Assembly (NCBI GenBank): GCA_020444165.1
Contig: JAHLLK010000013.1
Span: forward strand, 39,939-103,938
Origin: Deltaproteobacteria bacterium
Lineage (GTDB): Bacteria; Desulfobacterota; Desulfarculia; Desulfarculales; Desulfarculaceae
Length of the DNA: 64,000 bases
Reading direction: 5' to 3'
Shown: piece by piece, positions 30,925-40,073 of the stretch
Layout: each line of letters opens with the position of its first letter
Numbering within the stretch: the stretch's first letter is position 1
Made by a program: the position numbers and the translations under genes
The notes under the pieces: generated by a model
Seen by the model: only the letters and a program-made list of their open reading frames with translations
Database searches by the model: none
What the model was told of the DNA's origin: nothing

Positions 30925-32907
30925 TTACACAACCTTGACCTTGAGTATGTCCTCAAAGGGGTTGGCCTGCTCGATGCGCACCCCGATCTCCTGGCCGGGC
31001 TCCAGGTTGAGGCCCTTCAGCAGGGGCACGGTGGTCAGGAGCATCACGTCGGTGATCAGGAGCTGCCAGCGGCGTTGCTGCTGCTCCATGACCAGGGCCG
31101 GCAGCACTTGGCCGCGGCGCTCCAGGAGCCATTGCAGGATCCAGTAGCGCTGGCGGGAATTGCGCACCCGGCCGCCGCGCCGCACCTGGGGCTCCACGAA
31201 CTGGGCCAGGTCCTTCAGCTCCTTTTCCGAGTACATGGGCGGCAACCCGGCCAGCACCGCCCCCAGCTGGCGCTGCATCAACAGGTCCAGATAGCGTCGG
31301 ATGGGGCTGGTGGCGTGGGTGTAGGGCTCCACACCCAGGCTGCTGTGCAGGCCCGGTTTGGTGGAGAGATCCACCGGGTTCAACAGACGGCGTTGGCGGA
31401 AATGCAAATAAATGTCCGCGGGATCGCCAGCCTGGAAGGCCTCGGGGGGCGGAGGCTGGCGCCGGAACAGGGCCGGCACGCCCTGGCTCTCCAGGAAGGA
31501 GGCCATGAGCCAGTTGGCCAGGATGGCGGTCTCGGCCACCATCTCGCGGCTGGGGCCTTCCCGGTCCACCCGGCGGACCCACACCTGGCCTTCCTCGTCC
31601 ACCCCCACCAGCACCTCGGGCAAGGGCAGGAAGTAGGCCCCGGCCGCCTGGCGCTTTTTTTTGAGGGCCTCGCACATGGTGTAGAGCCCGCCCAGATGGG
31701 GATCGCTCTCCAGGAGGTGGTCGGTCTCGTCATAAGTCAGGCGGCGCTTGACCTGAATGCGGCTCCGCACCAGGCGGTAGTCCACCAGGTCGCCCGCGGC
31801 GTCCAGCCGGGCCAGGGTGCTGAATGCCGGCCGCAGCTCGCCTTGCCTGAGCGACAGGGCGTCCTCGGAGAGCCGGGGCGGCAGCATGGGGATGCGGTCG
31901 TCGGGCAGGTACAGGGAGCTGCCCCGGTTCAGGGCCTCCCGGTCCAGGAGCGAGCCGGGGCGGATCAGCTCGGCCGCGTCGGTGATGTGCACCCCCAACA
32001 CGCCGCCGCCGTCTGCCGTGGGCTCAAAGGAGAGCGCGTCGTCAAAGTCGGTGGTAAAGGCGCCGTCGATGGTGAAGGTGTACAGCTCGGTCAGGTCTTC
32101 CCGCCCGTCATTCGGGTCCAGCCCGGCGGCCAGGCAGGCGGCCTCGTCCTCCACCGCCGCGGGGAAGGATTTAGACAGACCCTCCCGCCGGAGGGCCAGG
32201 TTTTCGTGGGGCTGGAACACCCCCAGGCGGACCAGGAGCCGGAACAACTGGGCCCGGCCGCCCACCTCGGCCAGGGTGACGATCTCCTTGGCCAGTTTGC
32301 TCTGGGGGGCTTCCTCTTCCAGCACCACCAGGTCGGCCAACATGCGGGCCAGCTCCGGAGGGGGCTCGGGAAGCTCGCCCTGGGCCGGCAGATCACGCAG
32401 GAAGGCCACCGAATCATCCACCAGGGAGCGGTGGGCTTCCTCCCGCTCCTGCTGGATTTGCTTCTGCTCCAGCTGCTCCTGGCTGAGCGGCACGAAAGCG
32501 CTGCCCGCCAGGCGGAAATGCAGCCGTTCGTTGAACAGGGCCCGCAGCACGCCGGAAAAATGATCCGGGGTCAGGGGGGCGGGGAACACCAGTTCGGCCA
32601 GGTCGGGCAGGCCCAGGGGCTCTTCCTCCTGGTGCACCAGCTCCCACAGCCCGGGTACGTCCACCTGGCCGGCCAGCTCCTCGCGCTTGTCCTCCAGCCG
32701 CCGCATCTCGCCCACCAGGGCATGGCGCGGCCCTTTCAGCGCCGCGGTGGGCGGGGTGAACAGGAGCACCCGCCCCTGGGACAGGGCCACCTCGCGGTCG
32801 GCCGCGCTGAGCACGTTCAAGCGGGAGGTCTTGGCGACCTGGACCACACCAAGGTTGATGCGATTTTTGTCTATAAACTCTACGAGATGTCCGGTGGGGT
32901 CAAGCAT
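30925..32907 (-). CDS. RNase II/RNase R family exoribonuclease
   Basis: A 660-residue protein. The RNB catalytic domain is clear: LYTFTIDGAFTTDFDDALSF carries the clustered aspartates that hold the metal, GVHITDAAELIRPGSLLDRE and SLYLPDDRIPMLPPRLSEDA follow, then RSRIQVKRRLTYDET and HATSPIRRYLDLLMQRQL, the RNA-binding helix typical of the family. The first ~280 residues are less conserved and contain a helical part; the C-terminal ~90 residues look like an S1-type RNA-binding end. It degrades RNA from the 3' end. It is transcribed toward the preceding module, ending at a shared terminator region. Confidence 0.88.
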   Translation of the reverse strand: MLDPTGHLVEFIDKNRINLGVVQVAKTSRLNVLSAADREVALSQGRVLLFTPPTAALKGPRHALVGEMRRLEDKREELAGQVDVPGLWELVHQEEEPLGLPDLAELVFPAPLTPDHFSGVLRALFNERLHFRLAGSAFVPLSQEQLEQKQIQQEREEAHRSLVDDSVAFLRDLPAQGELPEPPPELARMLADLVVLEEEAPQSKLAKEIVTLAEVGGRAQLFRLLVRLGVFQPHENLALRREGLSKSFPAAVEDEAACLAAGLDPNDGREDLTELYTFTIDGAFTTDFDDALSFEPTADGGGVLGVHITDAAELIRPGSLLDREALNRGSSLYLPDDRIPMLPPRLSEDALSLRQGELRPAFSTLARLDAAGDLVDYRLVRSRIQVKRRLTYDETDHLLESDPHLGGLYTMCEALKKKRQAAGAYFLPLPEVLVGVDEEGQVWVRRVDREGPSREMVAETAILANWLMASFLESQGVPALFRRQPPPPEAFQAGDPADIYLHFRQRRLLNPVDLSTKPGLHSSLGVEPYTHATSPIRRYLDLLMQRQLGAVLAGLPPMYSEKELKDLAQFVEPQVRRGGRVRNSRQRYWILQWLLERRGQVLPALVMEQQQRRWQLLITDVMLLTTVPLLKGLNLEPGQEIGVRIEQANPFEDILKVKVV

Positions 32908-33028
32908 TAGGTCCAGCTATGGCGGGAAACAAAATGAAAAACAGTGTACCGGGCTGCCCCAGGGGTGTCAACTTGCCCCCCGAGCGGCGATGGTGTATTC
33001 ATTTGATGAACTTTCGGGAGGCTCGTAT

Positions 33029-34489
33029 ATGAAGCTGACGCTCGGCCGAGGCTGGTTGGGGGGGGTATGGCTGGTGGCGCTCCTCGTGATGGCCGGCCCC
33101 GTTTGGGCCGCCACCGAGGGCGGGATGGTTCCGGATTTTTCCCGGCCCAACCTGGATGGCGCTCCTTTGTCCCTGCAGAAGTTCCGGGGGCGGGTGGTCA
33201 TCCTGGACTTCTTCGCCACCTGGTGCGGCCCCTGCACCCGGGCCATGCCCCGGCTAGATGACCTGCAGCGCACCTATGGCAAGCGGGGCCTCAGTGTCAT
33301 CGGCTACAGCGTGGACGAGGGCGGCCGCCAAGCGGTCCGGCCCTACGTGGCCCGCCTGAAGCTGTCCTTCCCCGTGGTCCTGGGCGACATGGACGAAGCC
33401 AAGGAGAAGTACGGGGTGGAGGGCCTGCCCACCACCCTGGTCATCGATCCCCAGGGCCGCCTGGTGAAGAGCTTCCTGGGCCTGGTGCCCGAGGAGCGCA
33501 TCCTGGCCGCGGCGGAGCCCTTTCTGAACGACCGGGCCCCTTCGCCTCCCCTGGGCGGCGAGGTGATCACGGTGCAACAGGGACCCCACCACCGCCTCAA
33601 ACGCAACTGGGTGACCTTTGACAAGCTCTACCAGGGGCAGCGGGGCATCATGGTGCACGTGGCCGCCGACGTGGCCGACCTGAACCCCCTGAAAGGCCTT
33701 TGGCTGGCCCTGAACCTCGCCCCGGCCCGCCTGGGCCCGGATCGGAAACCCCAGATCCTGGGCAAGACCAAGCGCCTCTACCAGCGCATTGACGACGTTT
33801 CCCGCGATTATTTCATCCTGTTCGTGGCTTGCCCCCAGCTTCCCGATCTGCCGCCCGACGGCGCCTACCTGACCTGGGTCAGCCTCTTGGGGCCCAGCGG
33901 CAAGGACGACGAGGAGGGGGACAAGTTCTGGCTGGCCCAAGCCTGCCACGAAGCCCCGCCGCCCCGGGCCGCCCAGCCCACCCCGCCCCAGCCGGTGGCC
34001 CAGGCGCCCCGGAAATTCTGGGACACCCCGGACGTGGAGGGGCGCGACCTGGTCCCGCCGGTGCAGCGCCCCGCCCTCCCCCTGGCGGTCCCGGACCAGC
34101 AGCAGGGGGAGAACGGCCGCATCAAGCGGGCCTGGCTGGCCCCGGAAAAAGAGCACGCCGGCAAGAAGGGCCTCCTTTTGCAGGTGGACTTGAACCTGCA
34201 CGGCTTGTCGGCCCGGGAAGGCATGTGGCTCTGCGTCAACGTGCTGCCCCAGGACTCCCAGGGCCGCGGGCTCACCGAGGGCGGCCGGCCCCTCCGGCTG
34301 CACCGCCAGATTCAGGACGTGAACCGGGAGCATTATGTGCTGTTCATTCCCTGCGACCAGCTGGGGACGGTGCCGGCCGGGGGGCAGTACCGCATGTGGC
34401 TGACCCTGGAAGGCGGCAACGCGCGGCAGGTGTTGGACCGCTCCAGCGAGCAGCCCTTGGACAGCCCCTGCCAGATGGTGCAAAACTGA
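33029..34489 (+). CDS. TlpA-like thioredoxin with duplicated unknown C-terminal domain
   Basis: A 486-residue exported protein. The signal peptide covers about residues 1-28 (LVALLVMAGPVWAA). A TlpA/AhpC-type thioredoxin domain follows at about 30-170, with active site FFATWCGPCTRAMP (Cys66 and Cys69) and the cis-proline region VEGLPTTLVIDPQGRLVKSF. After it come two copies of a domain I do not recognise, joined by a Pro-rich linker. Copy 1 has RLKRNWVTFDKLYQGQRGIM and KGLWLALNL; copy 2 has RIKRAWLAPEKEHAGKKGLL and EGMWLCVNV; both end with (V)SRDYFILFVACPQL or VNREHYVLFIPCDQL. It probably works as a thiol-disulfide protein in the envelope. TlpA-type thioredoxins accompany DUF2318/FtsX loci elsewhere, but an RNase gene separates them here. 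Confidence 0.8.
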   Translation: MKLTLGRGWLGGVWLVALLVMAGPVWAATEGGMVPDFSRPNLDGAPLSLQKFRGRVVILDFFATWCGPCTRAMPRLDDLQRTYGKRGLSVIGYSVDEGGRQAVRPYVARLKLSFPVVLGDMDEAKEKYGVEGLPTTLVIDPQGRLVKSFLGLVPEERILAAAEPFLNDRAPSPPLGGEVITVQQGPHHRLKRNWVTFDKLYQGQRGIMVHVAADVADLNPLKGLWLALNLAPARLGPDRKPQILGKTKRLYQRIDDVSRDYFILFVACPQLPDLPPDGAYLTWVSLLGPSGKDDEEGDKFWLAQACHEAPPPRAAQPTPPQPVAQAPRKFWDTPDVEGRDLVPPVQRPALPLAVPDQQQGENGRIKRAWLAPEKEHAGKKGLLLQVDLNLHGLSAREGMWLCVNVLPQDSQGRGLTEGGRPLRLHRQIQDVNREHYVLFIPCDQLGTVPAGGQYRMWLTLEGGNARQVLDRSSEQPLDSPCQMVQN

Positions 34490-34555
34490 CCGGCTGTGGC
34501 AAAACAGCCGGCTAGACCGCTCAATGGCCAGCCCCCGCGCTGGCTGGGAGAGAAT

Positions 34556-35206
34556 ATGACCCCCTGCGTGAAGGAACCGTTCAACGGCTTTTCCCATCTG
34601 GGCGGAGCGCTGTTGTCTCTGGCCGGTTTGGCCGTGCTGGTGACCCTGGCCGCGATGCGGGCCACACCCTGGCACGTGGTGTCGTTCTCGGTCTACGGCT
34701 CCTCCATGGTGCTCCTCTACACCGCCAGCGCCTTGTATCACCTGCTGCCCTTGTCGGAAAAGGGTACGCGGATCTTCAAGACCGCGGACCACATGATGAT
34801 TTATTTTCTGATCGCGGGCACCTACACCCCGTTTTGCCTGGTGCCCCTCCGGGGCGCCTGGGGTTGGAGCATCTTTGGGGTGGTGTGGGGCCTGGCCCTG
34901 GCCGGCATGGCCCTGAAGCTCCTGTGGCTGGACGCCCCGCGCTGGCTCTCCACCACCCTGTACTTGGGCCTGGGCTGGATCTGCCTGGTGGCCATCTATC
35001 CCTTGCTACAGGCCATGCCTCTGGGAGGCCTGTTGTGGCTCCTGGCCGGCGGAGTGGCCTACAGCCTGGGGGCGCTGATCTACGCCACCAAAAAGCCGGA
35101 TCCCTGGCCCGGCGTCTTCGGCTTCCACGAAATCTTCCACGTGTTCGTCTTGGCTGGCAGCTTCTGCCATTTCTGGGTGATGGTGCGCTACCTGATCCGG
35201 CTGTAG
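34556..35206 (+). CDS. Hemolysin III/PAQR-type membrane protein
   Basis: A 216-residue integral membrane protein with seven predicted hydrophobic segments. The family's conserved residues are visible: EPFNGFSHLGGALLSL at the start, SALYHLLPLSEKGTRIFKTA followed by DHMMIYFLIAGTYTPFC in the middle, and GFHEIFHVFVLAGSFCHFW at the end. These Ser, Asp and His residues form the predicted metal site of the PAQR/YqfA family. GGGAGAG precedes the ATG at 34556. The bacterial function is not well defined despite the name. Confidence 0.9.
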   Translation: MTPCVKEPFNGFSHLGGALLSLAGLAVLVTLAAMRATPWHVVSFSVYGSSMVLLYTASALYHLLPLSEKGTRIFKTADHMMIYFLIAGTYTPFCLVPLRGAWGWSIFGVVWGLALAGMALKLLWLDAPRWLSTTLYLGLGWICLVAIYPLLQAMPLGGLLWLLAGGVAYSLGALIYATKKPDPWPGVFGFHEIFHVFVLAGSFCHFWVMVRYLIRL

Positions 35207-35499
35207 GCTGGACATTTCCTGAGGACGGGGGCGGCTTTGCCAGATGCCCGCCGGCTGCGCCCACGGCCGGCGCTCCAACCGCGACGTAGCTTTGGCTGCG
35301 CCTCCGGTGGTCGCTTGTCCGTCGCCTTGCCGGCCGCCACCAGGCTGGGCCGGTCCAGGTGACCAACCGTGACCAGGAAGACTGGAAGGCCTCAACGGAA
35401 AAGCCGATTCAAATCTGATCGAGGTCGATCCAACCACCCAGACCCCAGGTAATATCCGGGCGAGGCGGGGACTTGGCGCCCCCTGCCGGGGCGTCCCCC
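35207..35499. other. Intergenic region between convergent genes
   Basis: About 290 bases between the hemolysin-III gene and the end of the minus-strand kinase gene. I see no gene and no convincing terminator. Confidence 0.35.
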
Positions 35500-38133
35500 C
35501 TAACCAACCCGGGGTGTGGCCAGGGCCTGGTGCACCTCCTGCAGCAGCTCGGCCAGGTCGAAAGGCTTGCCCAAAACCCCGGTCACCTCGAGGCCCAGGC
35601 CGGGCAGCTCCCGGTGATCGGCGATGTGGCCGGTGGCCACGATGACTCGCGCCCCGGGATCCACCTGCCACAGCTCGGCCAAGCACTGGCGGCCGTCCAT
35701 AACCGGCATGGACAAGTCCAGGATGACCAGGTCATAAGCTTCTCCCCGCTCCTGGGCCGCGGTGTAGAGTTCCAGGGCCTCCCGGCCCTGGGAGGCCAAA
35801 GCCACCTGGTAGCCGAAGCTCTCCAAGGCCTCCCGGGAAATGTCCCGCACCGCGGCCTCGTCATCCACCACCAAAATGCGCTGGCCCCGGCCCTGGGGCA
35901 GGGGAGTGTCCCGGCTCTCTTCCGGGGCCGGAAGTTCCAGCTCGGGGTCGCCCGGCAAATACAGGGTGAAGACGGCCCCGGCCCCCGGCCGGGAGTCCAC
36001 CTCGATCTCCCCCTGGTGGGTCTTGATCATGGAGTAGGCCACCGAGAGCCCCAGGCCGGTGCCCTTGCCCGGCTCCTTGGTGGTGAAAAACGGCTCGAAG
36101 ATGCGGGGCAGCACCTCGGCGGGGATGCCCACCCCCTGGTCCTCCACCGCGATCCAGTCGTAGTTGGCGGCCCTGGCCCAGGGGTGCCCGCGCAGGAATT
36201 TTTCATCCACCACCAGGTTGCCGGTGCGGATGGTGATGACTCCGCCGTCGGGCATGGCGTCGCGGGCGTTGACCGCCAGGTTCAAAAGAATCTGCTCCAG
36301 ATGGTGGGGGTTGGCCATAACCAGGGGCAACTCGGGCCCGAGCCTGAGCTGCAGGGAAAGGTTGGGCGGCAGGGTGCGTTCCAGCAGCCGGGCCACCATC
36401 TGCACCACCCGGTTGGGCTCCACCGCCTGCACCCCACCGCCCTCCAGGCGCGAGAAGTTGAGCATGGACTCCACCAGGTCCGAGGCGCGCTTGGTGGCCT
36501 CGTCGATCTGGGTCAGGTGCTCGCGGTGAGGCGCGGCCAGGCCCTCCCGGCCCGCCAGGAGCTGGGAGTAACCCCGGATGGCCATGAGGATGTTGTTGAA
36601 CTCATGGGCCACGCCGCCGGCCAGGGTGCCCACCGCCTCCATTTTTTGGGCCTGCTCCAGCTGCTTCTGCAGGTTTTCCTGGGCGGTGATGTCCCGGGCA
36701 AAGCCCTGGGCCGCCATCTTGCCGTTGTACTCGGTGAGGGTTACGGTGGCCTCCACCCGCATGGGGGTGCCATCCTTGCGAAAGGCCGTGTAGGTGTAGC
36801 TGGAGGACACGCCTTGGCCGGCCAGGCGCTGGGCAAAACGCTTGGCCACCAGCTCATGGTCCCGGGGGGCGATCACGTCCCAGATGGTGCGGGTGATGGG
36901 CTCGCCCGGCTCAAAGCCAAACATGCGCTGGATCTCCGAATTCAGGAACAGGAAACGTCCCGAGGGGAGTTCCACCAGGAACAGGCCATAGGGCATGTCC
37001 TCCACCAGGGAGCGGTAGCGCGCCTCGCTCTGGTGGAGCTTTTCCTCCGCCTCCTTGCGCTCGGTGATGTTCTGCAAATGGCAAACGAAGTGCAGGGGCT
37101 GGCCGTTCTCGTCGCGCACCAGGGAATTGCTGGCCAACACCCACACCACTTGACCGGATTTGTGGAGATAGCGCTTCTCCGCCGAGTTCCGCTGCTCGGC
37201 CCCGGAGAGGATGCGGCCGAAACGGCTGCGGCCCCCGCCCCGGTCGTCGGGATGGGTGAAGTCGTTGAAGGAGCGGCCCACCAACTCGTCTTCCCGATAG
37301 CCCAAGAGATCCTCGAGGGTTTTGTTCACCCGGAGGATCCTGCGGTCCGTCGCCACCAGAAGCATGCCGATGGGCGCGCTGTCAAAGGCGGCCCGGAACT
37401 CCTCTTGGCTTTGCCGCCGCCGGTCGCTTTCCCCCCGGAGCCGCTGAAAGGCCAGGTCCAGCTTGTCCCGCTCCCGGGCCACCTTTTCCCGGGCCCGCTG
37501 CTCCTCGCGCCAGGCCTCTTCCATGCCCCGGGCCAAAACGGCCACCGAGGCCGTAACCACCGCGGAGAGCAGGAAGAAGTTGTAGCCCACCACGGTCCAC
37601 AGGCGCATGATGTCGGGCAGGCCCCGGGCCCAGGCCAGATAGCCGTGGTCCAGGCACCAGGCGAAGGCCACCAGGGTGAGGAAGTTGAGCACCAGGACCA
37701 CCACGGCGGCCGAAAGGCCCAAGAGCACCACGGCCAGCACGGCCGCCGCGAACAGCCACAGCATGCCGCCGGCCAACAGGCCCATCTGCTGGAGGTACAC
37801 CACTCCCAGGCCATAGGTGACCACCACCAGGAAACCGGCCCGCAGGGGGTAGCCCAGGCGGCGGCGGCCCAAAAAAATGCCGGCCAACAGGGCCAGCACC
37901 GTGAAATCGGTAGCCACCACGAGTTTCTGGCCCCGGTCCAACAGGAAGGGGGTCAGGGGGATCATGGTGAGAACTCCGCCCACCACGCCCACCGAATAGA
38001 TGGCGGCCACGATCCGTTCCCGCCAATGCAAAAGACCCTCACCGGGGAGGACGGCGGAGCGGAGCATGGCCTGGATTCCGGCACCCAGGCGGCGGCGCAG
38101 GCTGTTTTCTTCTGAGGGCAAGAATGCTCCCAT
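35500..38133 (-). CDS. Hybrid PAS-histidine kinase-receiver protein
   Basis: An 877-residue membrane sensor. About residues 40-205 form a membrane domain with several hydrophobic segments ([47 protein letters not shown]), followed by a short coiled coil. Two PAS domains follow (starting [20 protein letters not shown] and [20 protein letters not shown]). The kinase core has the phospho-His in [21 protein letters not shown]-box [15 protein letters not shown]1 [20 protein letters not shown] and G2 [17 protein letters not shown]-terminal receiver domain has VDDEAAVRD, the phospho-Asp in [13 protein letters not shown] and the Lys in GVLGKPFD. No partner regulator is adjacent. Confidence 0.92.
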   Translation of the reverse strand: MGAFLPSEENSLRRRLGAGIQAMLRSAVLPGEGLLHWRERIVAAIYSVGVVGGVLTMIPLTPFLLDRGQKLVVATDFTVLALLAGIFLGRRRLGYPLRAGFLVVVTYGLGVVYLQQMGLLAGGMLWLFAAAVLAVVLLGLSAAVVVLVLNFLTLVAFAWCLDHGYLAWARGLPDIMRLWTVVGYNFFLLSAVVTASVAVLARGMEEAWREEQRAREKVARERDKLDLAFQRLRGESDRRRQSQEEFRAAFDSAPIGMLLVATDRRILRVNKTLEDLLGYREDELVGRSFNDFTHPDDRGGGRSRFGRILSGAEQRNSAEKRYLHKSGQVVWVLASNSLVRDENGQPLHFVCHLQNITERKEAEEKLHQSEARYRSLVEDMPYGLFLVELPSGRFLFLNSEIQRMFGFEPGEPITRTIWDVIAPRDHELVAKRFAQRLAGQGVSSSYTYTAFRKDGTPMRVEATVTLTEYNGKMAAQGFARDITAQENLQKQLEQAQKMEAVGTLAGGVAHEFNNILMAIRGYSQLLAGREGLAAPHREHLTQIDEATKRASDLVESMLNFSRLEGGGVQAVEPNRVVQMVARLLERTLPPNLSLQLRLGPELPLVMANPHHLEQILLNLAVNARDAMPDGGVITIRTGNLVVDEKFLRGHPWARAANYDWIAVEDQGVGIPAEVLPRIFEPFFTTKEPGKGTGLGLSVAYSMIKTHQGEIEVDSRPGAGAVFTLYLPGDPELELPAPEESRDTPLPQGRGQRILVVDDEAAVRDISREALESFGYQVALASQGREALELYTAAQERGEAYDLVILDLSMPVMDGRQCLAELWQVDPGARVIVATGHIADHRELPGLGLEVTGVLGKPFDLAELLQEVHQALATPRVG

Positions 38134-38579
38134 TTTTAAGTAGGCAGAAGATCAACCCCCCGCGAGGTCAGCCGGCTCCCCGTTGGCGGGGCGCCCGCCG
38201 GGCCAGCCGGGGGCGCAATCACCGCCAAATGAACCGGCCTCGCTTCAGCCTACCCATCATATCAGGTATTTGGGGGAAAATAGCAATGCCCAGAACACTC
38301 CGGCCCCGGCCAATTCCCAGGTTCTGCCCGGTTTTCCGCCTCCAGCCCCTTTCCGAAGGGGCCAAAAAATGATAACAAATATCACCTTGCTTCTGAGCGG
38401 GCATATTTGGCATGCTTGGCGGGTACAGGGTATGCTTAGCCCATCCCGCCTGCCCCGGCAAGTCACCCACTCCCGGTTGTACCTGTCCTAGTCTCCTGCG
38501 CCCGGCCCCTGGCGCCGCGGGTCTATTACGGACTACCTCCGGGCACACAAATCTGGCACATATAGCCAGGGCGAAGCCA
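38134..38579. other. Divergent intergenic region upstream of cheD
   Basis: About 450 bases that must hold the promoters of the hybrid kinase (minus) and of cheD (plus). It is less GC-rich around 38260-38410 and contains CCCCTTTCCGAAGGGG followed by CCAAAAAATG; this hairpin has no T-run downstream on the plus strand. I looked for a cyclic-di-GMP riboswitch and a sigma-54 or sigma-28 promoter and found none that I would defend. Confidence 0.35.
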
Positions 38580-39059
38580 ATGAACATCATCGTAGGCGTA
38601 GCGGACATGAAATTGGCCCAAGGCGACGGCAACGTCCTGGTGACCCATGCGCTGGGTTCCTGCGTGGGCGTTTGCATTCATGATCCCAAGCTCAAAATCG
38701 GCGGGCTCTTGCATTACATGTTGCCCGAAGCCGCCATCGCCCCGGACAAGGCCCGGCAGCGTCCCTATATGTTCGGCGATACGGGCATAACCCTTCTCTT
38801 CAAGGAAGCCTACCTATTGGGCACCAGCAAGCCCGCCCTGTCGGTCAAATTGGTGGGAGGGGCCCAGACCATGGACAGCAACGGCGTATTCAACATAGGC
38901 CAGAAAAACTATGCCATGGCCCGCAAATTGTTCTACCGCAACAACGTCATGGTGGCGGCGGAAGAGGTGGGGGGCACCACCCACCGCACCGTGCACCTGG
39001 ACGTGGGCACCGGCGCCATCACCATCAAGATCAAGGGGGGAGGCGTAATCAATCTATGA
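38580..39059 (+). CDS. cheD: Chemoreceptor glutamine deamidase CheD
   Basis: A 159-residue protein of the CheD family, which deamidates glutamines of chemoreceptors and can bind CheC. The catalytic triad is visible: Thr22 and Cys28 in VTHALGSCVGVCI and His45 in GGLLHYMLPEA. The middle KLVGGAQTMDS and FNIGQKNYAMARKLF, and the end GGTTHRTVHLDVGTGAI, are also typical. The gene overlaps the HDOD gene that follows (ATGA), so the two are probably co-translated. No receptor, cheA or cheC is in the window. Confidence 0.92.
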   Translation: MNIIVGVADMKLAQGDGNVLVTHALGSCVGVCIHDPKLKIGGLLHYMLPEAAIAPDKARQRPYMFGDTGITLLFKEAYLLGTSKPALSVKLVGGAQTMDSNGVFNIGQKNYAMARKLFYRNNVMVAAEEVGGTTHRTVHLDVGTGAITIKIKGGGVINL

Positions 39060-39907
39060 GCACAGTCATTACCAAGCTGATCCGCCGCGCCGCCGCCCAG
39101 TTGCCCCCTTTCCCCCGGGTGGCGGAAAAAGTGCTGCAGTTGTTGCAGGACCCGGACGTGGGGGTGGGCTCCCTGGTAGAGGTGGTGCAGTTGGACGCCT
39201 CCCTGACCTCCAATATCCTCAAGGTGGTCAACTCCCCGGTTTACGGGGTGATCCATCGGGTGGACAACCTCTCCCAGGCCCTGGCCATTCTGGGCAACCG
39301 CCCCTTTGCCGAAGTGGTGTTCTCCTCGGCCTCGGCCGAGCTTTTGTCCCAGCGCCAGGCCGGCTACGACCTGGACAAGGGCGAGCTGTGGCAGCATTCC
39401 CTGGCCACGGCCCTGATGACCCAGGTGCTGGCCGAGCAGGTGGGCCACACTCCCGGCCCCAGCCTTTATACCGGGGCTTTGCTGCACGACATCGGCAAGG
39501 TGGTGCTCAGCCAGTTCGTGAGCAACAAATACGAGATGATCCTGGAAGAAGTCCGCCAGGGGCGGCCCTTCCTGGAGGCTGAGCGGGACATCCTGGGCCT
39601 GGATCATGCCGAGCTGGGCTACGAAATCGCCAAGGGCTGGCATTTCAGCCAGGACATGTGCGACCTGATCCGCTACCATCACGACCCCGCGCCCAAACGC
39701 GGCTCCCGGGACCTGGCCGTGCTCTACGTGGCCAACGTGGCTTGCCAGAACCTGGGTCTGGGCGGCGGGGCCGACGGCGTGGCCCAGGCCTGGGACGAAG
39801 ACGCCCTGGCTTCCCTGGGCCTCACCGAGTTGGGCCTGCAACTGGCCTTGGCCGATCTGCAACTCCGCTTGGCCGAGGCGGAGTCCCTTTTGGGCATGGC
39901 GAGCTGA
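39056..39907 (+). CDS. HDOD domain protein
   Basis: A 283-residue protein made mainly of one HDOD domain (degenerate HD hydrolase). It starts with IRRAAAQLPPFPRVAEKVLQ and LLQDPDVGVGSLVEVVQLDA, followed by LTSNILKVVNSPVYGVIHRV and LSQALAILG. A second-half stretch HSLATALMTQVLAEQVGH and LYTGALLHDIGKVVLSQFV retains an HD pair (HDIGK), and YEIAKGWHFSQDMCDLIRYHH follows. HDOD proteins act in signalling, often with chemotaxis or c-di-GMP. Overlap with cheD suggests a link to motility control. Confidence 0.88.
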   Translation: MSTVITKLIRRAAAQLPPFPRVAEKVLQLLQDPDVGVGSLVEVVQLDASLTSNILKVVNSPVYGVIHRVDNLSQALAILGNRPFAEVVFSSASAELLSQRQAGYDLDKGELWQHSLATALMTQVLAEQVGHTPGPSLYTGALLHDIGKVVLSQFVSNKYEMILEEVRQGRPFLEAERDILGLDHAELGYEIAKGWHFSQDMCDLIRYHHDPAPKRGSRDLAVLYVANVACQNLGLGGGADGVAQAWDEDALASLGLTELGLQLALADLQLRLAEAESLLGMAS

Positions 39908-40073
39908 ACTCCGGCCCCGGCCGGGCCGGCGGGGCAGGGGGCAGGAGGGCCGGGACGGCGGCGGATCGAGGCCGGCCCCGTTCCGCCAGCCTCCCGGGGG
40001 AAGCCCCGGCCGTCCGCGCCAGCCCCGGGTCAATCCCGTTGACGTGGGGGGGCAACCACTATATATTGCGGAC

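Noticed and set aside
29200..32910. A 1236-residue plus-strand frame over permease 3, ATPase 2 and the RNase gene
   Set aside because: It runs out of frame through clear genes on both strands and has no domain of its own.
38134..38579. Cyclic-di-GMP riboswitch or sigma-54/sigma-28 promoter before cheD
   Set aside because: I could not find the conserved core of the riboswitch or a proper -24/-12 or flagellar-type promoter; hairpins there lack supporting motifs.
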